A DNA stretch of 64,000 bases from the NCBI GenBank assembly GCA_024516155.1, contig JAJJXM010000013.1, forward strand, positions 620,001 to 684,000, written 5' to 3'. The notes under the pieces were generated by a model. That model saw nothing but the letters and a program-made list of their open reading frames with translations. It ran no database searches and was not told the origin of the DNA. The stretch is from Pyronema omphalodes. Taxonomy: Eukaryota; Ascomycota; Pezizomycetes; Pezizales; Pyronemataceae. This document shows positions 10,787 to 21,898 of this stretch, piece by piece (position 1 is the first letter of the stretch; each line of letters begins with the position of its first letter). The translations under genes were made by a program, and so were the position numbers.

Positions 10787-13522
10787 ATGTCTAACGATAC
10801 GCAAGTTATCAAAGCCGTCCTCTCGCCCTCTCTGGGAGCTACCACCATCATTGATAGCTCCACAGAAGCTGTATGCAGATCCCCTCAAGCTTCCCCACAG
10901 CTTCTAATACCATTTCATAGATTCAATTTGTAACCTCCCTAGAAGTCAGTAGAGACACTCAATACGACTGGATTGTAGAGCTCTGGTACGGGCGCTCTCA
11001 CTCTGACTGGCAATCCGCGGCCTTTTCACCAGCTACTAGCAACGAAGTCACTGTACTACTACCCATCCTACAAGCCTCAATATATACTTACAAAACCTCT
11101 AGATATTCCACGCAGATGCGCATCCCGCGACCTGCAAGCGTATTTTCACGCTCTCTCTCCCAGTCGATGAAAACCCATCCCCAATCTCCTTCACCCTCCG
11201 TTTCAAGCCCTCCGTCCAAGCAGAATGGATCTGGTCCCAAGAACAATACAACATCCCCGATGGGCTTCTTATATTTTCCTCCCCGCATAGCAGTGTCACT
11301 TTCTCTACCCTTTTCTCCGGTACCGATAGCTCTGTTTCCATCTCCTCTCTTACCGGCTCCCCGGGGGTGGAGATGTTTCAAGTCACCTCCCCTGCTCCTG
11401 CGATAGCGGATCAATGGAGTAACATTAACTTGGGTACACCTATTGATATCACATCTTATTACGCATTAGCCAAGAAAGGAGGACCCTGGATGGGACCACA
11501 GCAGGGGAAGGATACGTTTATGGTTACTGCGGATACGCTTCTAATGGGCTACTTAAGGAAAGATGGACGGCATGTTGTGATTCTTGCATTATCAGGAATT
11601 CAGGATACTACCACTTACATCCGTTCGGGGACTGGAAGAGTGTTATTGAAATCTCTTAACGATTCTGGAAAAGAGGGAAAACACCAGGCTATTATTGCCA
11701 CAGGGTTCAATTGGCAGGAAATTGTAACGGCGGCTTTTGAACAGGCGAGAAAAATGCTGAGATCTGCTGGTGTAACGGAGGAATCGGCACCGGAAGATGT
11801 ACAGCCATTATGGAGGGAGAGTTGGTATGATGGTCTTGGGTACTGTACTTGGAATTCCTTGGGACGAGAGTTGACACAAGACCGGATTCTTGCATCGTTA
11901 CAAGATCTTTATGATGCCGGGATATATGTTACAACACTGATTGTAGATGATAACTGGCAATCCCTCGACGCCAACCGTCGCTGGGAAAAATTCGAAGCCA
12001 ACGAATATTTCCCGCAAGGACTAAAAGGGTTTACCAGCGAAGTCAAGAGACGATTCCCCAACATCAAACACATAGCAGTTTGGCACGCAATAATCGGCTA
12101 CTGGGAGGGAGTATCACCCAATGGTTGGATCGCAAAGAACTACAAAACCACCACCATAAAATGGCACGGAGGCTGGGATGTCACAGTGGTTGACGAAACC
12201 GACATTTCCCGTCTCTACAACGATTTCTACCATTTCCTCTCGCAATCCGGCGTCGACAGCATTAAATGCGACGTCCAAGTCAGCCTCACGGAATTCGATC
12301 ACTCCATCGACCGAGCCCGTCTTCTACCCTCCTACCAAAGCGCCCTGCACATCTCCTCCCTCCGTTACTTCCAAGGCCGAATAATCTACTGCATGTCCCA
12401 ATGCCCACAACTAATGCTCCCCTCTCTCCTCCCAAAAACCTCCCCAACAGTTCTCCTCCGAAACTCCGATGATTTCTTCCCCAACATCCCCGATTCCCAT
12501 CTCTGGCATCTTTTCTGTAACGCCATGAATAATATCTACACCTCCAATCTAAACGTACTCCCAGATTGGGATATGTTCCAAACCTCCCTGTCTATCTACG
12601 GAGGCATCCATGCAGCCGGTCGTTGTATCTCCGGCGGCCCTATATATATCACCGATTCTCCTGGGTCTCACAGTATCCCCCTGGTTCGCGGAATGGCTGC
12701 AAAAAGTATCAGGGATAGAAATCGTCTGGTTATTCTGCGTCTGACGGAAGTTGCTATGCCTGTGGATCCTTATGTTGCATATAACGGTAATCGGTTTCTG
12801 AAAGTCACCAATATATTCCAGCGTGGGGGGTCTGGGGGCGGCAACAGCAGTATGTTAGCAATCTTCAACACCACCACCACCGAAACCTCCGAAATTCTCC
12901 AGCTTTCAGAATTCCGCGGGATGAAAAAAGATGGTAGATACCTACTCCGCCAACACGGAACAGGACAATGTTTCCCGGTGGTACAGAATGAAGACCAGCG
13001 GATTGTTTTGACTTTAAAGAAGGCAGGATGGGAAGTTTTCAGGATGGTGGAAATGAGGGGTGGGATTGCGGTGTTGGGATTGTTGGAGCAGATTGCTGGG
13101 GTTGCGGCTGTGGTTGAGGAAGTGGTTGGAGAGAAGGAAGTTGTTGTGAAGATGAAGGCGTTGGGTGTGTTGGGTATGTTTCTCTCTTTTTTTTCCTTGT
13201 ATTCTTGGCCTTGTCTTTACCTTTGCTTTTTGCTTTCCCTTTCCCTTTCTTTCCCTTCCCCTATCCCTCCCCATCTCGCTGGAAACCAATCAACCAGATA
13301 CCAAACTAACCAATAATCCCAGGAATCTACATCTCCGACCTGGAAACGCGCTCAATCAACAATCTTCTAATATTACTAGACGGAAACCCGATACCCGAGG
13401 AGACGGTTAGAAAAAGTGGACAGGACCCGAAGGTGTTGGAGATTAATATTGAGACTGCGTATGAGAAGATGGGGTCGTGGAGAAATTATAGTGGGGAGGT
13501 TATGGTGACGGTTTATTTATAG
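10787..13522 (+). CDS. GH36 / raffinose synthase-Sip1-like alpha-galactosidase
   Basis: Four exons (10787-10870, 10921-11052, 11103-13173, 13323-13522), with introns of 50, 50 and 149 nt, give 828 residues. That is close to the length expected of fungal members of the raffinose synthase/Sip1 branch of GH36. The (beta/alpha)8 core is evident: SWYDGLGYCTWNSLG, TLIVDDNWQSLD, IAVWHAIIGYWEG, VDSIKCDVQ and LRNSDDFFP. By family precedent the K-x-D aspartate (D462) is the nucleophile and the Asp pair after RNS (528-529) holds the acid/base. LPDWDMFQ and GGPIYITDSPG follow. No signal peptide is seen, so the enzyme is probably cytoplasmic. Family members hydrolyse or transfer alpha-galactosyl groups of raffinose-type sugars; the exact substrate is not readable. 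The first two 50-nt introns were placed by frame and branch site; the second (11053-11102) is the least sure. Confidence 0.9.
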
Positions 13523-14140
13523 CCGGATACTGGGAGTGAAGGGGGGGGGGGGGGGTTGAGGTGGGAGGGGGTGTGATATCGTTTTTTTTCATGGACGGTT
13601 GAGATTTTTTGTGTTGTGTTGTGTGGGTTTATGAGTATTGTGTAGTTTTTTTCTTTTTTTTTTATTTTTCTTTACAGATGATGTTGTCTAAACCCTAAGC
13701 ATAAATTTGGAAATATATTTCAATCATAACAGGGCGGTTATATGCTTGTATTCGTGGTGTATGCAAACAAATGAGTTACGATACTTGGCCACAGCCAACC
13801 CAACCAACCCAACCAACGCTTCATATCTTCGTTGCTGTGATCGTTAATATCGCTTTCTATATGCAATAGTGATATTAGGCACATATTATTATTCTTCCTA
13901 CCATTATATTTATGGGCCGAAATTTGATCCCAACTTCGACTCCGAACTTGTTACTTATCCTACCAGATAAATTCGATAACTCCGAAGAACTAATGAATTC
14001 TGTATTCATGTATTATTATAAAGTTCCTATTAGCTATACCTACCTATCCGAAGCATACCGAATCCCATAATTAGTTACCAACATCATTAATCACATAACC
14101 CCTCTCCCATCCGTAATCCAACCCACCTATCGCAACCCAC
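13523..14140. other. Convergent 3' intergenic region
   Basis: The region lies between the plus-strand GH36 stop and the minus-strand stop at 14141. It has a G homopolymer at about 13541-13556 and T-rich runs at about 13640-13670, consistent with 3' UTRs. No gene is seen. Confidence 0.45.
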
Positions 14141-15127
14141 CTACCCCCGTCTCTGATCTCCAGACCCCTGATCCTCCAACCTCATCTCCCTCTTTTCCGC
14201 CCCCTTCGAAAACTCCACCACCCTCCGCAACATTTCCATCCTACCACGCACGTATTAGCCAATTCCCATCCCCAACCACCAACAAAGAAGCACATACCTC
14301 TCTCTAAAAACCCTCCCCAACTCCTCGACCCCCATAGTAGCCTTAACCCCCTGCAACCCCCCTTCAACACCATCAATCACCAGCATCGACGCTCCATCCC
14401 CACCCGTCCATGCCATCTGCGGCGCCTCCTTGATCTCCGCTCCAACTAACTGGTAGTCACTACTTAAACTATGCGCTTCCCTAACATACGGGCGTCCGTT
14501 GGTGTCGAAATCCAGGTCTACGGTGATTACCCGTTCCTGGGGGTTGGCGGGTGGGAGGTCTAGGGTTGGATCTACATCGTCGGCGAAGATATAGTGGACG
14601 TTTGGATGTGGATGGGGGAGGTCGGAGGAGGTGGGGGTTATTAGCGTGAAGAGGGGTTGGAAGGGTGGGGGAGGTGGTGAGGGTGGCGGGTAGCTTTGCT
14701 GGCTGTATTGTGGGTGGATTTGCTGGGAGCTGCGGAGGGAGGAGTGGGAGGGGTAGTTATGGAGGGAGGGGTTGTGCGGGGATGGTGGCGGGTAGGAGGG
14801 GCTGTGCGCCGGGGAGGTGCTGAAGGGTGGGTTGCGGGGGGAGTTGCTGGGGGGGAAGCCGCCGGTTCCCAGGGGGGAGTTGCTGGCGGGTAGTGTAGAT
14901 GCGCGGGAGAAGTTGCCGACGGGGAGAGGAGAGGTGCTGAATGGTGCGTTGCGGGGGGAGTTGCCGGAGGTGCTGTAGGGTTGGGAACTGAAAGGTGAGG
15001 TGCCGTAGGAGGGGGAACCGCTGGGAGCGTTACGGCCAGCGCTGCCGGATGTGAAGGCGCCGGGAACGGGACGGGGCGCGCTGAAGGGTGGTGTTGAACC
15101 GTAGCGTGTGTTGGTTGGTGAAGTCAT
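14141..15127 (-). CDS. Proline/serine-rich conserved fungal protein of unknown function
   Basis: Two exons, 14298-15127 and 14141-14240, are joined by a 57-nt intron (GTATGT donor, GCTAATAC branch, TGGTAG acceptor), giving 309 residues from an ATG at 15127. Residues 1 to about 165 are Pro/Ser/Gly-rich with repeated FSTSP, NSPRN and PPSP motifs. A compact domain follows: PLFTLITPTSSDLPHP, VHYIFADDVDPTLDLPP, RVITVDLDFDTNG, AHSLSSDYQLVGAEI and GASMLVIDGVEGG. The protein ends in a charged helix (ELGRVFRERMEMLRRVVEF). The layout of disordered N-terminus plus small beta-rich C-terminal domain resembles an unnamed conserved ascomycete family, but I cannot assign a function. No membrane segment or signal peptide is present. 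Confidence 0.8.
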
Positions 15128-15904
15128 CGTGAGGTTGGAATTGTTTGTGAAGTTGGAAATGAGCTCAGGAGCTTGGTGTAGTGACGTGGGGAGCTCTGCG
15201 CGTGTTTATCCCAGCGCGATTGCAGGGGTAGATAGCTGCTGGTGCATGGTGTGCATACCCCGAGGCGCTTACATCATGTTTCAATAGTCACGAAGAGCAA
15301 TTAAGGTACATAAATGACATAAATTGTGCTCCCATATATTTTGCATGCGCTTTGGTATGTTGATCCAGGTTTCTAAAGTTTCGATGTGAGCAAACTGACT
15401 CGGACACTTAGAAGGAAAATCCGAAGTGCTCCCTCGTGATAGAGTACGTAAAAGCACACCATGAAAGACCATTGAAAGCCATGGTCGTCTTCAAAGTTAC
15501 TCAGAGATAATTGAGATATAGGTATTAGATAAATTGAATCGAAAAGATTTTACAGATATAGGTAACCGTATGTGAGGACCGATATTTGAGAATTTGAAAT
15601 AGTCAAACTTGTGATGGCCAATGGTTTGAACTGGTTCGAAACTACCAAACTGGAGCTCTTATACAACTCAGTTTATATATGAGCCCAATATTAACTCGCA
15701 GTAGTCAGTAAGCGAGATTTTGGGAAAAAACAACAGCTGAGAAAAGCCTGTAACGATCAATCATGGATCTCTGTCCAAAACGTCTATCTACACATATTCC
15801 GCTATCTTTATCCAAGATAAACTATTCAACAACAGATTCTCAGTTGATCCACATTCAAGTAAAGCCGTTATATAGTAGTACACTTACAGGGGTGTATAAC
15901 ACGT
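15128..15904. other. Intergenic region upstream of the proline-rich gene and the tRNA gene
   Basis: About 780 bp, divergent on both sides. It holds the promoter of the gene starting at 15127. No additional coding or structural RNA signal was found. Confidence 0.4.
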
Positions 15905-15976
15905 GCTCTGGTGGCTTAGCGGTAAAGCGCATCACTAGTAATGATGAGATCCCCGGTTCAAGTCCGGGTCGGAGCT
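15905..15976 (+). tRNA. tRNA-Thr (anticodon AGT), intronless
   Basis: A complete cloverleaf folds by eye. The acceptor stem GCTCTGG/TCGGAGC has two G-T wobbles. The D stem is GCTT/AAGC with GG in the loop. The anticodon stem CATCA/TGATG carries loop CTAGTAA, whose anticodon is AGT (15937-15939), read as IGT after deamination. The variable loop has five or fewer nucleotides. The T stem is CCCGG/CCGGG with loop TTCAAGT. The length is 72 nt plus post-transcriptional CCA. Internal pol III promoters are visible: A box around TGGCTTAGCGG (15913) and B box GGTTCAAGTCC (15955). A T5 run at 15981-15985 serves as terminator. Confidence 0.97.
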
Positions 15977-15980
15977 CTTC

Positions 15981-15985
15981 TTTTT
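15981..15985 (+). terminator. Pol III terminator of tRNA-Thr
   Basis: Five consecutive T residues lie four bases after the mature tRNA 3' end. Confidence 0.8.
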
Positions 15986-18589
15986 GTCATATTTTGTTCG
16001 ATACCATAGAGTCTCAAACACATCCGCCGTACCAAGATCTTTTCTTGTCTTCCGCAAGATGGATTGTCACTTAAATTGTTGCCCTGTATATAATACCATC
16101 ATATTATCAAACCCACCTCCATTTCCTCTATGGCCAATGAAGTCGGAGATTTTTCTGTATCAAAACTACTCAGGTACTTGCTTTGGTAGTTCTGACTGAA
16201 TCATGTATAGCAATCATGTGTTGCTGTGCTAGCCATAGGTTATTCTCCCCCTGAGGATCTTTTTTTAACTGCACAAGCTTCCATTTTCGTTTACATCTTG
16301 AGATATCCCTATTCCTCATCAGCTCTGTATATGTACGTATTTCGTTTCATCATAAATCATGAATTTCAGAATTTTAGCGGTTTCATTAACTTCTCATGTA
16401 TCAGTGTATCTCTAATCTTATCGTATCTTTCCTTACAGTAAGACTATGGCGCGGTGGTATATTTGAAATTAGATACCAGGGAACACAAAAGCTGTCATAT
16501 TAGAAAAGTTTTCAGCGCCAAGACGTAATTAGATCTATGTAAGCGTATTGCTTTTTAAAAGCGATTAAAAGGATTTATACATAGATGGGATGATCGATAC
16601 GGATGACTATCTTTGAGGAATTTGGGGGGGTTGATAACCGGATGCTGAGTGCCGCATTGAAGGCGCTTGAGAGAAAAAGTTAAACCCCATATAGCAATGT
16701 TGTCCATAGACGCAGATTAGTATGATGTAGAAGATTATATCCAGCGTCGGACTGTTTCGTCTGCGATATCGTGTGGAGTCATAGTCTCATCTTCCGGCCG
16801 GTGATATCAGCTGTGCATAAAAAGCTGTATCTCTAGCCGATGGGCTCGGGTCGAAGGTTATTGGCTTCAGTAGGTGGGGGTTAGGGAATCATTTAGGGAT
16901 CTTGTAGGGTTTGTTGAAAGAATGTTCTTGTGCAAGGAAAAAAAATTGGGTGTGTATGAGTGATAAGTTATGATGTCCTGATACCGATGAGGGGATGATG
17001 CATTTCCGGAATGAGATACGGATAGACTGAAATTGGAGATACAGCACTGTGGCTTGCGATGGTTTTGGTAGCAGTGAGATATCTATGTTGGCTGGATATT
17101 TTGATCTGGAATTTATTGTGACGGATGTTTTTATTCTTCCTTATCGTTATTTGGAATGTATTACAAAAGGTTTCCTAGTCCCTATTGTTACTTGGAACAT
17201 ATTTCATGAGGAAGCTTGAAATTTCAGTTAATTCGACAAAACTTTACCGAGGTTGAATATCATCGTACAGTTGTTGAAGCTGATTATTTCAAGGTCTGAC
17301 CCTATTGTTAATTAGCATCTCTTATGTAACCAAGAAGCCTCAAGGTTGGTAGCACCAGAATATTTGGAATGTGACAGAAGTCGCACAATTAAATGACCAA
17401 TCCGGTGTTTTTAGATTTCAACCAATATCACTAGACCTAAAAATTAGGAGGATGGATGTGTTTCACAAATGTTGATTCATATTGTCCTACCCGTGAGAAG
17501 CCGCCCCAAACCGTATGATTTATACGAAGCACTCATTGATAATCCGAGATTTCACGATGTTTTTCCTCATTTAATCATTGGTTCTTCACATTCCATACTG
17601 CTTTTGAATGAATGAGCAGTTTAATACCGTGATACAGATTCTTATGAACCCGAGATCGACGAATGTTTAATTCGGTAACCTTGTTTAAAATTCCCTACGT
17701 TTTTCAATTGAGCCTACGTACATGTATTCGGGTTTATCCAGCTTGCGTCAATTGCGGGGCTATGGGAATGCGGTAGGACAAACATCGTAATTATCGTGAT
17801 TGGTTTCAGATATGATATGCATTAATGCAATGAGCCCTGGTATGTATCCAAGACATGATTCTGTGGTAGCTGAAGTAAAATTAACATTGTGTATGATATC
17901 GATGAATAACGTTTCCTTTACTCGCGAAGCCCTATATTCATTAAATAGCCAATTGATGATCTGGAACGTGTTTCGAGACCGCTGTTTCTGGAGACGAGCG
18001 GCCCGTACCTTCTCACTTCAGCAAGCCGCCCCGCACGCCGTCTGATGAGCATCTCCTTCGCAGACTAACGTTCGCGCATATGCCAGAATGGAGCCATAGC
18101 GCCCGAAGTTTCTAGCCCGGTTCCCCGCTTCCACATGATAAGATCCTCCTTATCACCCCGCACTAGGGCTCTCCACCATCCTTTCTAGATGCAGCCATCC
18201 GATCGCGACGGTAAGAAATACCCGCAGATCGATCCCAAGGAGCAAGAAACGCGGCGAGGAGAAACATAACGCGGTAACACACAAGGGAAATCCTAACCCT
18301 AACTGTAAGCTGCCCAAAAGAAATTAACACATCGTCAAAAAGGTAGAGTGAATTGTCTAATTGAGCTGTTGTACTACACACCGGCAAGCATAAGAAGAAG
18401 GACGAAATGCGCTTTATAAGCCAGCTGAGAGGTGGAGTTAAGAGCTGCCAGAGCTTGTCCACCAGGTCCCAAACGAAACTACTTGCACAGAACACCAGAC
18501 AGAGACCTGTTCTGTACTTCAACTCACAAGGAACTATCAATTCAACAACACATATTCATTATCGAAACTTCAGTTCATCCAATTACAGA
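15986..18589. other. Intergenic region upstream of the aldehyde dehydrogenase gene
   Basis: About 2.6 kb with no open frame of coding quality. The last 500 bp are more GC-rich and pyrimidine-rich and should contain the ALDH promoter and 5' UTR. They include an inverted GATA pair (18136-18155) and a lone CCTAACCCTAAC (about 18292). Confidence 0.45.
18136..18155. promoter_or_regulatory. Inverted pair of GATA-factor sites upstream of ALDH
   Basis: TGATAAG (18136-18142) and its perfect inverse CTTATCA (18149-18155) are separated by 6 bp, about 440 bp before the ALDH start codon. HGATAR is the site bound by fungal GATA factors such as AreA/NIT2, which favour paired sites. A CCCCGC (CreA-like) hexamer adjoins it. 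The sites are seen; a regulatory role is inferred. Confidence 0.4.
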
Positions 18590-20962
18590 ATGTCCGATCT
18601 CCCACTTTTCGCCGAGCTCACCGCCCCCAACGGCCTCAAGATCAAGCAGCCTTTGGGTATGTGAGAAGCTTCAATTGGAGTGGAAGATGATATTACATAC
18701 CCTACAATTGCTTATGCCAATCCATAGGTCTCTTCATCAACAACGAGTTTGTCAAGTCGATCTCCGGAGGAACCCTTACTTCCGTAACTCCGATGTAAGC
18801 ACTTCTTTCTGCATATCCATTCCAGCTGCTAAAGTCTCACGTGTAGCAACGACAAGGAGATCACCAAGGTCTACGCAGCTCAATCTGAGGATGTTGACGT
18901 TGCTGTAAAGGCAGCTCGTGCTGCTTTCGAGGACCCTTCGTGGTCTGAGCTTTGTCAGGATGCCACTCTGTATTGATGACGACAGAGGTCTAACAGAAGT
19001 GCAGCTCCCGCTGACCGCGGTCAATTGCTTTATAAACTCGCGGATTTAATTGAAAAGCACCGGGATATTTTGGCCACCCTAGATACCTGGGACATGGGAA
19101 AGCCTCTCTCGGTTTGTAAAGAGGAGGATCTTGGTGAGACCATCAACACTTTCAGATACTACGCTGGATGGTCCGATAAAGTCACGGGTAAGCCGGAACA
19201 GTTATAATTCCGTGGATCATTTCTGACTTTCTGAAGGCAAGACCATTGATGTCGGTCCTTCAAAGTTGGTCTACACTCGTCATGAGCCGATCGGTGTTTG
19301 GTGAGTAAAACGTTTTTCCTGCGATCGAATTGATACTAATCAAGTGCTGTTTAGTGGACAGAGTACGCCTCCCAACTGCTTGATTGATAGGGAATTATGT
19401 TAATAACAGCTCTCAGTCATCCCCTGGAATTACCCATGTATGTCTCTTGATCACATATTCGATTCGAATGTCTGCTAATATCTCCTAGTGATGGTTTGTA
19501 CTTCTACTGAAGTCATGTGGCCGAATCCTAACACATTGATAGATGGCTGCCTGGAAACTCGGACCTGCATTGTCTACCGGTAATACTGTCGTTATCAAAT
19601 CCGCTGAGCAGTCTCCCCTTTCCGTCCTCTACTTGGGACAGCTCATCAAGGAGGCCGGCTTCCCTCCTGGAGTTGTTAACATTCTTTCCGGAGAAGGAAA
19701 GGTAATAAAATGTTCTTGCTACGCCTCTGAAGCACATACTAAGCGCGATAGACTTGCGGCGCCGCAATCGCATCCCATGAAGGTATCGACAAGGTCGCTT
19801 TCACCGGCTCCACCTTCACTGGACGCGCTATCATGAAAGCAGCCTCGGTGAACCTCAAGAACATGTTAATTTCCCCTGTTCTATCTCACAATTATTTCTA
19901 TAATACTGACATTTTATCAGTACCATCGAGACCGGAGGAAAGTCCCCGTTGGTAATCTTCGATGTAAGTCACACCCAACATCTATGCTGCGATTAGCGCG
20001 AGTCTAATCATCCAGGATGCCGATATCGAACAAGCCGTTAAATGGGCCCACATTGGTATCATGAGCAACTCTGGCCAAGTTTGTTGTGCTACCTCAAGAA
20101 TCTTGGTCCAAGAAAACATCTACGATGCTTTCATTAACCAGTTTGTTGACTTCACAGCTAAGGCTAGTGTTGTTGGTGACCCATTCGACGAGGACACCTC
20201 CCACGGTCCTCAGGTCTCCAAGCTCCAATATGAGAGAATTATGGAGTACGTAGAGAAGGGTAAGAAGGAGGGAGCGAAACTTGTCCTCGGTGGAACAAGT
20301 CCCAATACCAACTTTGTCGCTCCTACTGTTTTCAAGGATGTCGAGGTGCGTCTAATCCCTATGAAATGTCGAGTATTATATAACTAGTCATATATTAATC
20401 GAGCAACAGGACCACCACACTATTAGCCAGGAAGAAGTTTTCGGTCCCTTCGTCGCTATCTCCAAATTTAAGACTCAAGAGGAGGCTATCAAGCGCGCAA
20501 ATTGCACCAGCTACGGTTTGGGTGCGGCGGTTTTCACAAAGGATATCACAAGAGCGCACAAGGTGGCGGCTAAGATCGAGGCGGGAATGGTCTGGATCAA
20601 CAGGTAAGTGAACCCAAGGCAGCCAAAGAGAACCTAGCAGACTCTAGGGGAAATTTACGCGAAATGTGAGATATCGGGCCGCTAATGACCTCCCTTCTGT
20701 AGCTCTAACGACTCGCACTACGCCGTACCATTCGGGTAATTACAAGTGTTCCTCTGGCGAGATGTTGGATATTATACTAATGATGCATCTAAAGTGGTGT
20801 GAAGCAATCCGGTATCGGACGCGAATGTGGAGAGTATGCGCTCGCTAACTATACCAATGCAAAGGCGATTCATGGTCAGTTTTTTCTGCTCGAATGCTTC
20901 GGTATGATTCGTGTCCCAGCTAATGTACTGTCTATCTAGTCAACCTTGGAACTATGCTTTGA
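18590..20962 (+). CDS. NAD(P)-dependent aldehyde dehydrogenase, 16 exons
   Basis: Exons: 18590-18656, 18728-18794, 18847-18953, 19005-19187, 19237-19300, 19355-19362, 19417-19437, 19489-19493, 19543-19701, 19752-19864, 19921-19963, 20016-20345, 20410-20603, 20703-20735, 20795-20874, 20940-20962. They sum to 498 residues without frame breaks, the normal length of class 1/2-type ALDH. Key parts are visible: IIPWNYPLMMAAWK for cofactor binding, FTGSTFTGR in the Rossmann fold, E268 in IETGGKSP as general base, C302 within GQVCCATSR as nucleophile, [10 protein letters not shown] and the C-terminal [16 protein letters not shown]. It oxidises aldehydes to acids. Resemblance to AldA/acetaldehyde-type enzymes of ethanol use is good but does not fix the substrate. 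There is no targeting peptide, so it is likely cytosolic. Two exons are only 8 and 5 nt long. Introns range from 49 to 99 nt. Confidence 0.96.
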
Positions 20963-21898
20963 GTTCGACAAAGTCTGATAAAGTCCGATAAAGTCCGACA
21001 AAGCTTGACAGAGGAGGTTTTGAGATGAATGGGAATGAAAATGTGATGAATGGGTCGGAGAATTCCAGCTCATAGGGAATCAAAAAAAATTGACTACTAA
21101 GGCAGGGCTTGCTGTAGTTTACTTTATAATGGATCATGAATTCTCACTTTATTATTTTTTCTGACATGTTTCCGGAACATCCGCTAGAACCCCCGCGTGG
21201 GAAATTGGATATAATTTTTGGTTTGATTTTGGGAAAAACAAGAGTGATTAGTAATGTATGTACCTGGTATAAATTGGGATTTCATCAGGATCTTCCGCGG
21301 ATCGGCTATTTCCTGGAGATTTCGGAATTTCGGAATTTCAGCTACCGTAGCGGCGTATGCGAAACTAGAGTACGTACGTAAGTAGTTCCAAGTCAATTAC
21401 TTTCAGAAGAAACATTTGCAATGTGTATATCGATAAAAAAAATTGTCTTTTTTTTTGTAGATATATTGTAGTTCCTTATATACATGTATGGGTGATAATT
21501 TCTTCGTATGTATATGTAAAGCGGGGTATGCTATTACCTGTATCATGCGACGGCCCGAAATGCGATCCATCTTTTCTTTAGTACGTAGCAGCACCATAGC
21601 CGCGTCATAGCATGTGCCATGTGTAGCTTCCCCCGTCCGGTTTTTTTTCTTTTGTACCTTGCATCGCTACTTTTATTTATCCTGTATCTCTTGCTTATCT
21701 TATCCTGTATCTATATACCTAAAAACAGGCTTGGAGGATGTGCGTAATATAAAGTTTCTCGGATTTCGTTTCATCTGGAATATAGGTTTTGGAAAACTTT
21801 TGAATCTTCTGGTGATATTGTTATTGACAACGACAACGACAACGACAACGATAACGATAACGATAACGATAACGATAACGATAACCCCCCCCCCCCCC
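20963..21898. other. Intergenic region between ALDH and the lactonase gene
   Basis: About 0.9 kb holding the ALDH 3' end. Imperfect direct repeats of ACAAAGTCTGATAAAGTCCG lie just after the stop (20966-21010). The hexamer/poly-C satellite directly before the lactonase ATG is listed separately. No gene is seen. Confidence 0.45.
21826..21898 (+). repeat. (ACAACG)n-(ATAACG)n microsatellite followed by a C14 run
   Basis: The hexamers run unbroken and then switch to a pure C tract. The ATG used for the lactonase follows the C tract at once, so this array would be its 5' leader. Without an upstream stop, the frame through the array would add Thr/Ile repeats. Confidence 0.9.

Noticed and set aside
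18292..18304. CCTAACCCTAAC, telomere-like
   Set aside because: Only two units in a promoter region, not a telomeric or interstitial telomere array.
21614..21898. Upstream extension of the lactonase through Thr/Ile repeats
   Set aside because: The repeats come from an ACAACG/ATAACG array and a C run. The ATG at 21899 (or 21908) precedes the first family-like residues.
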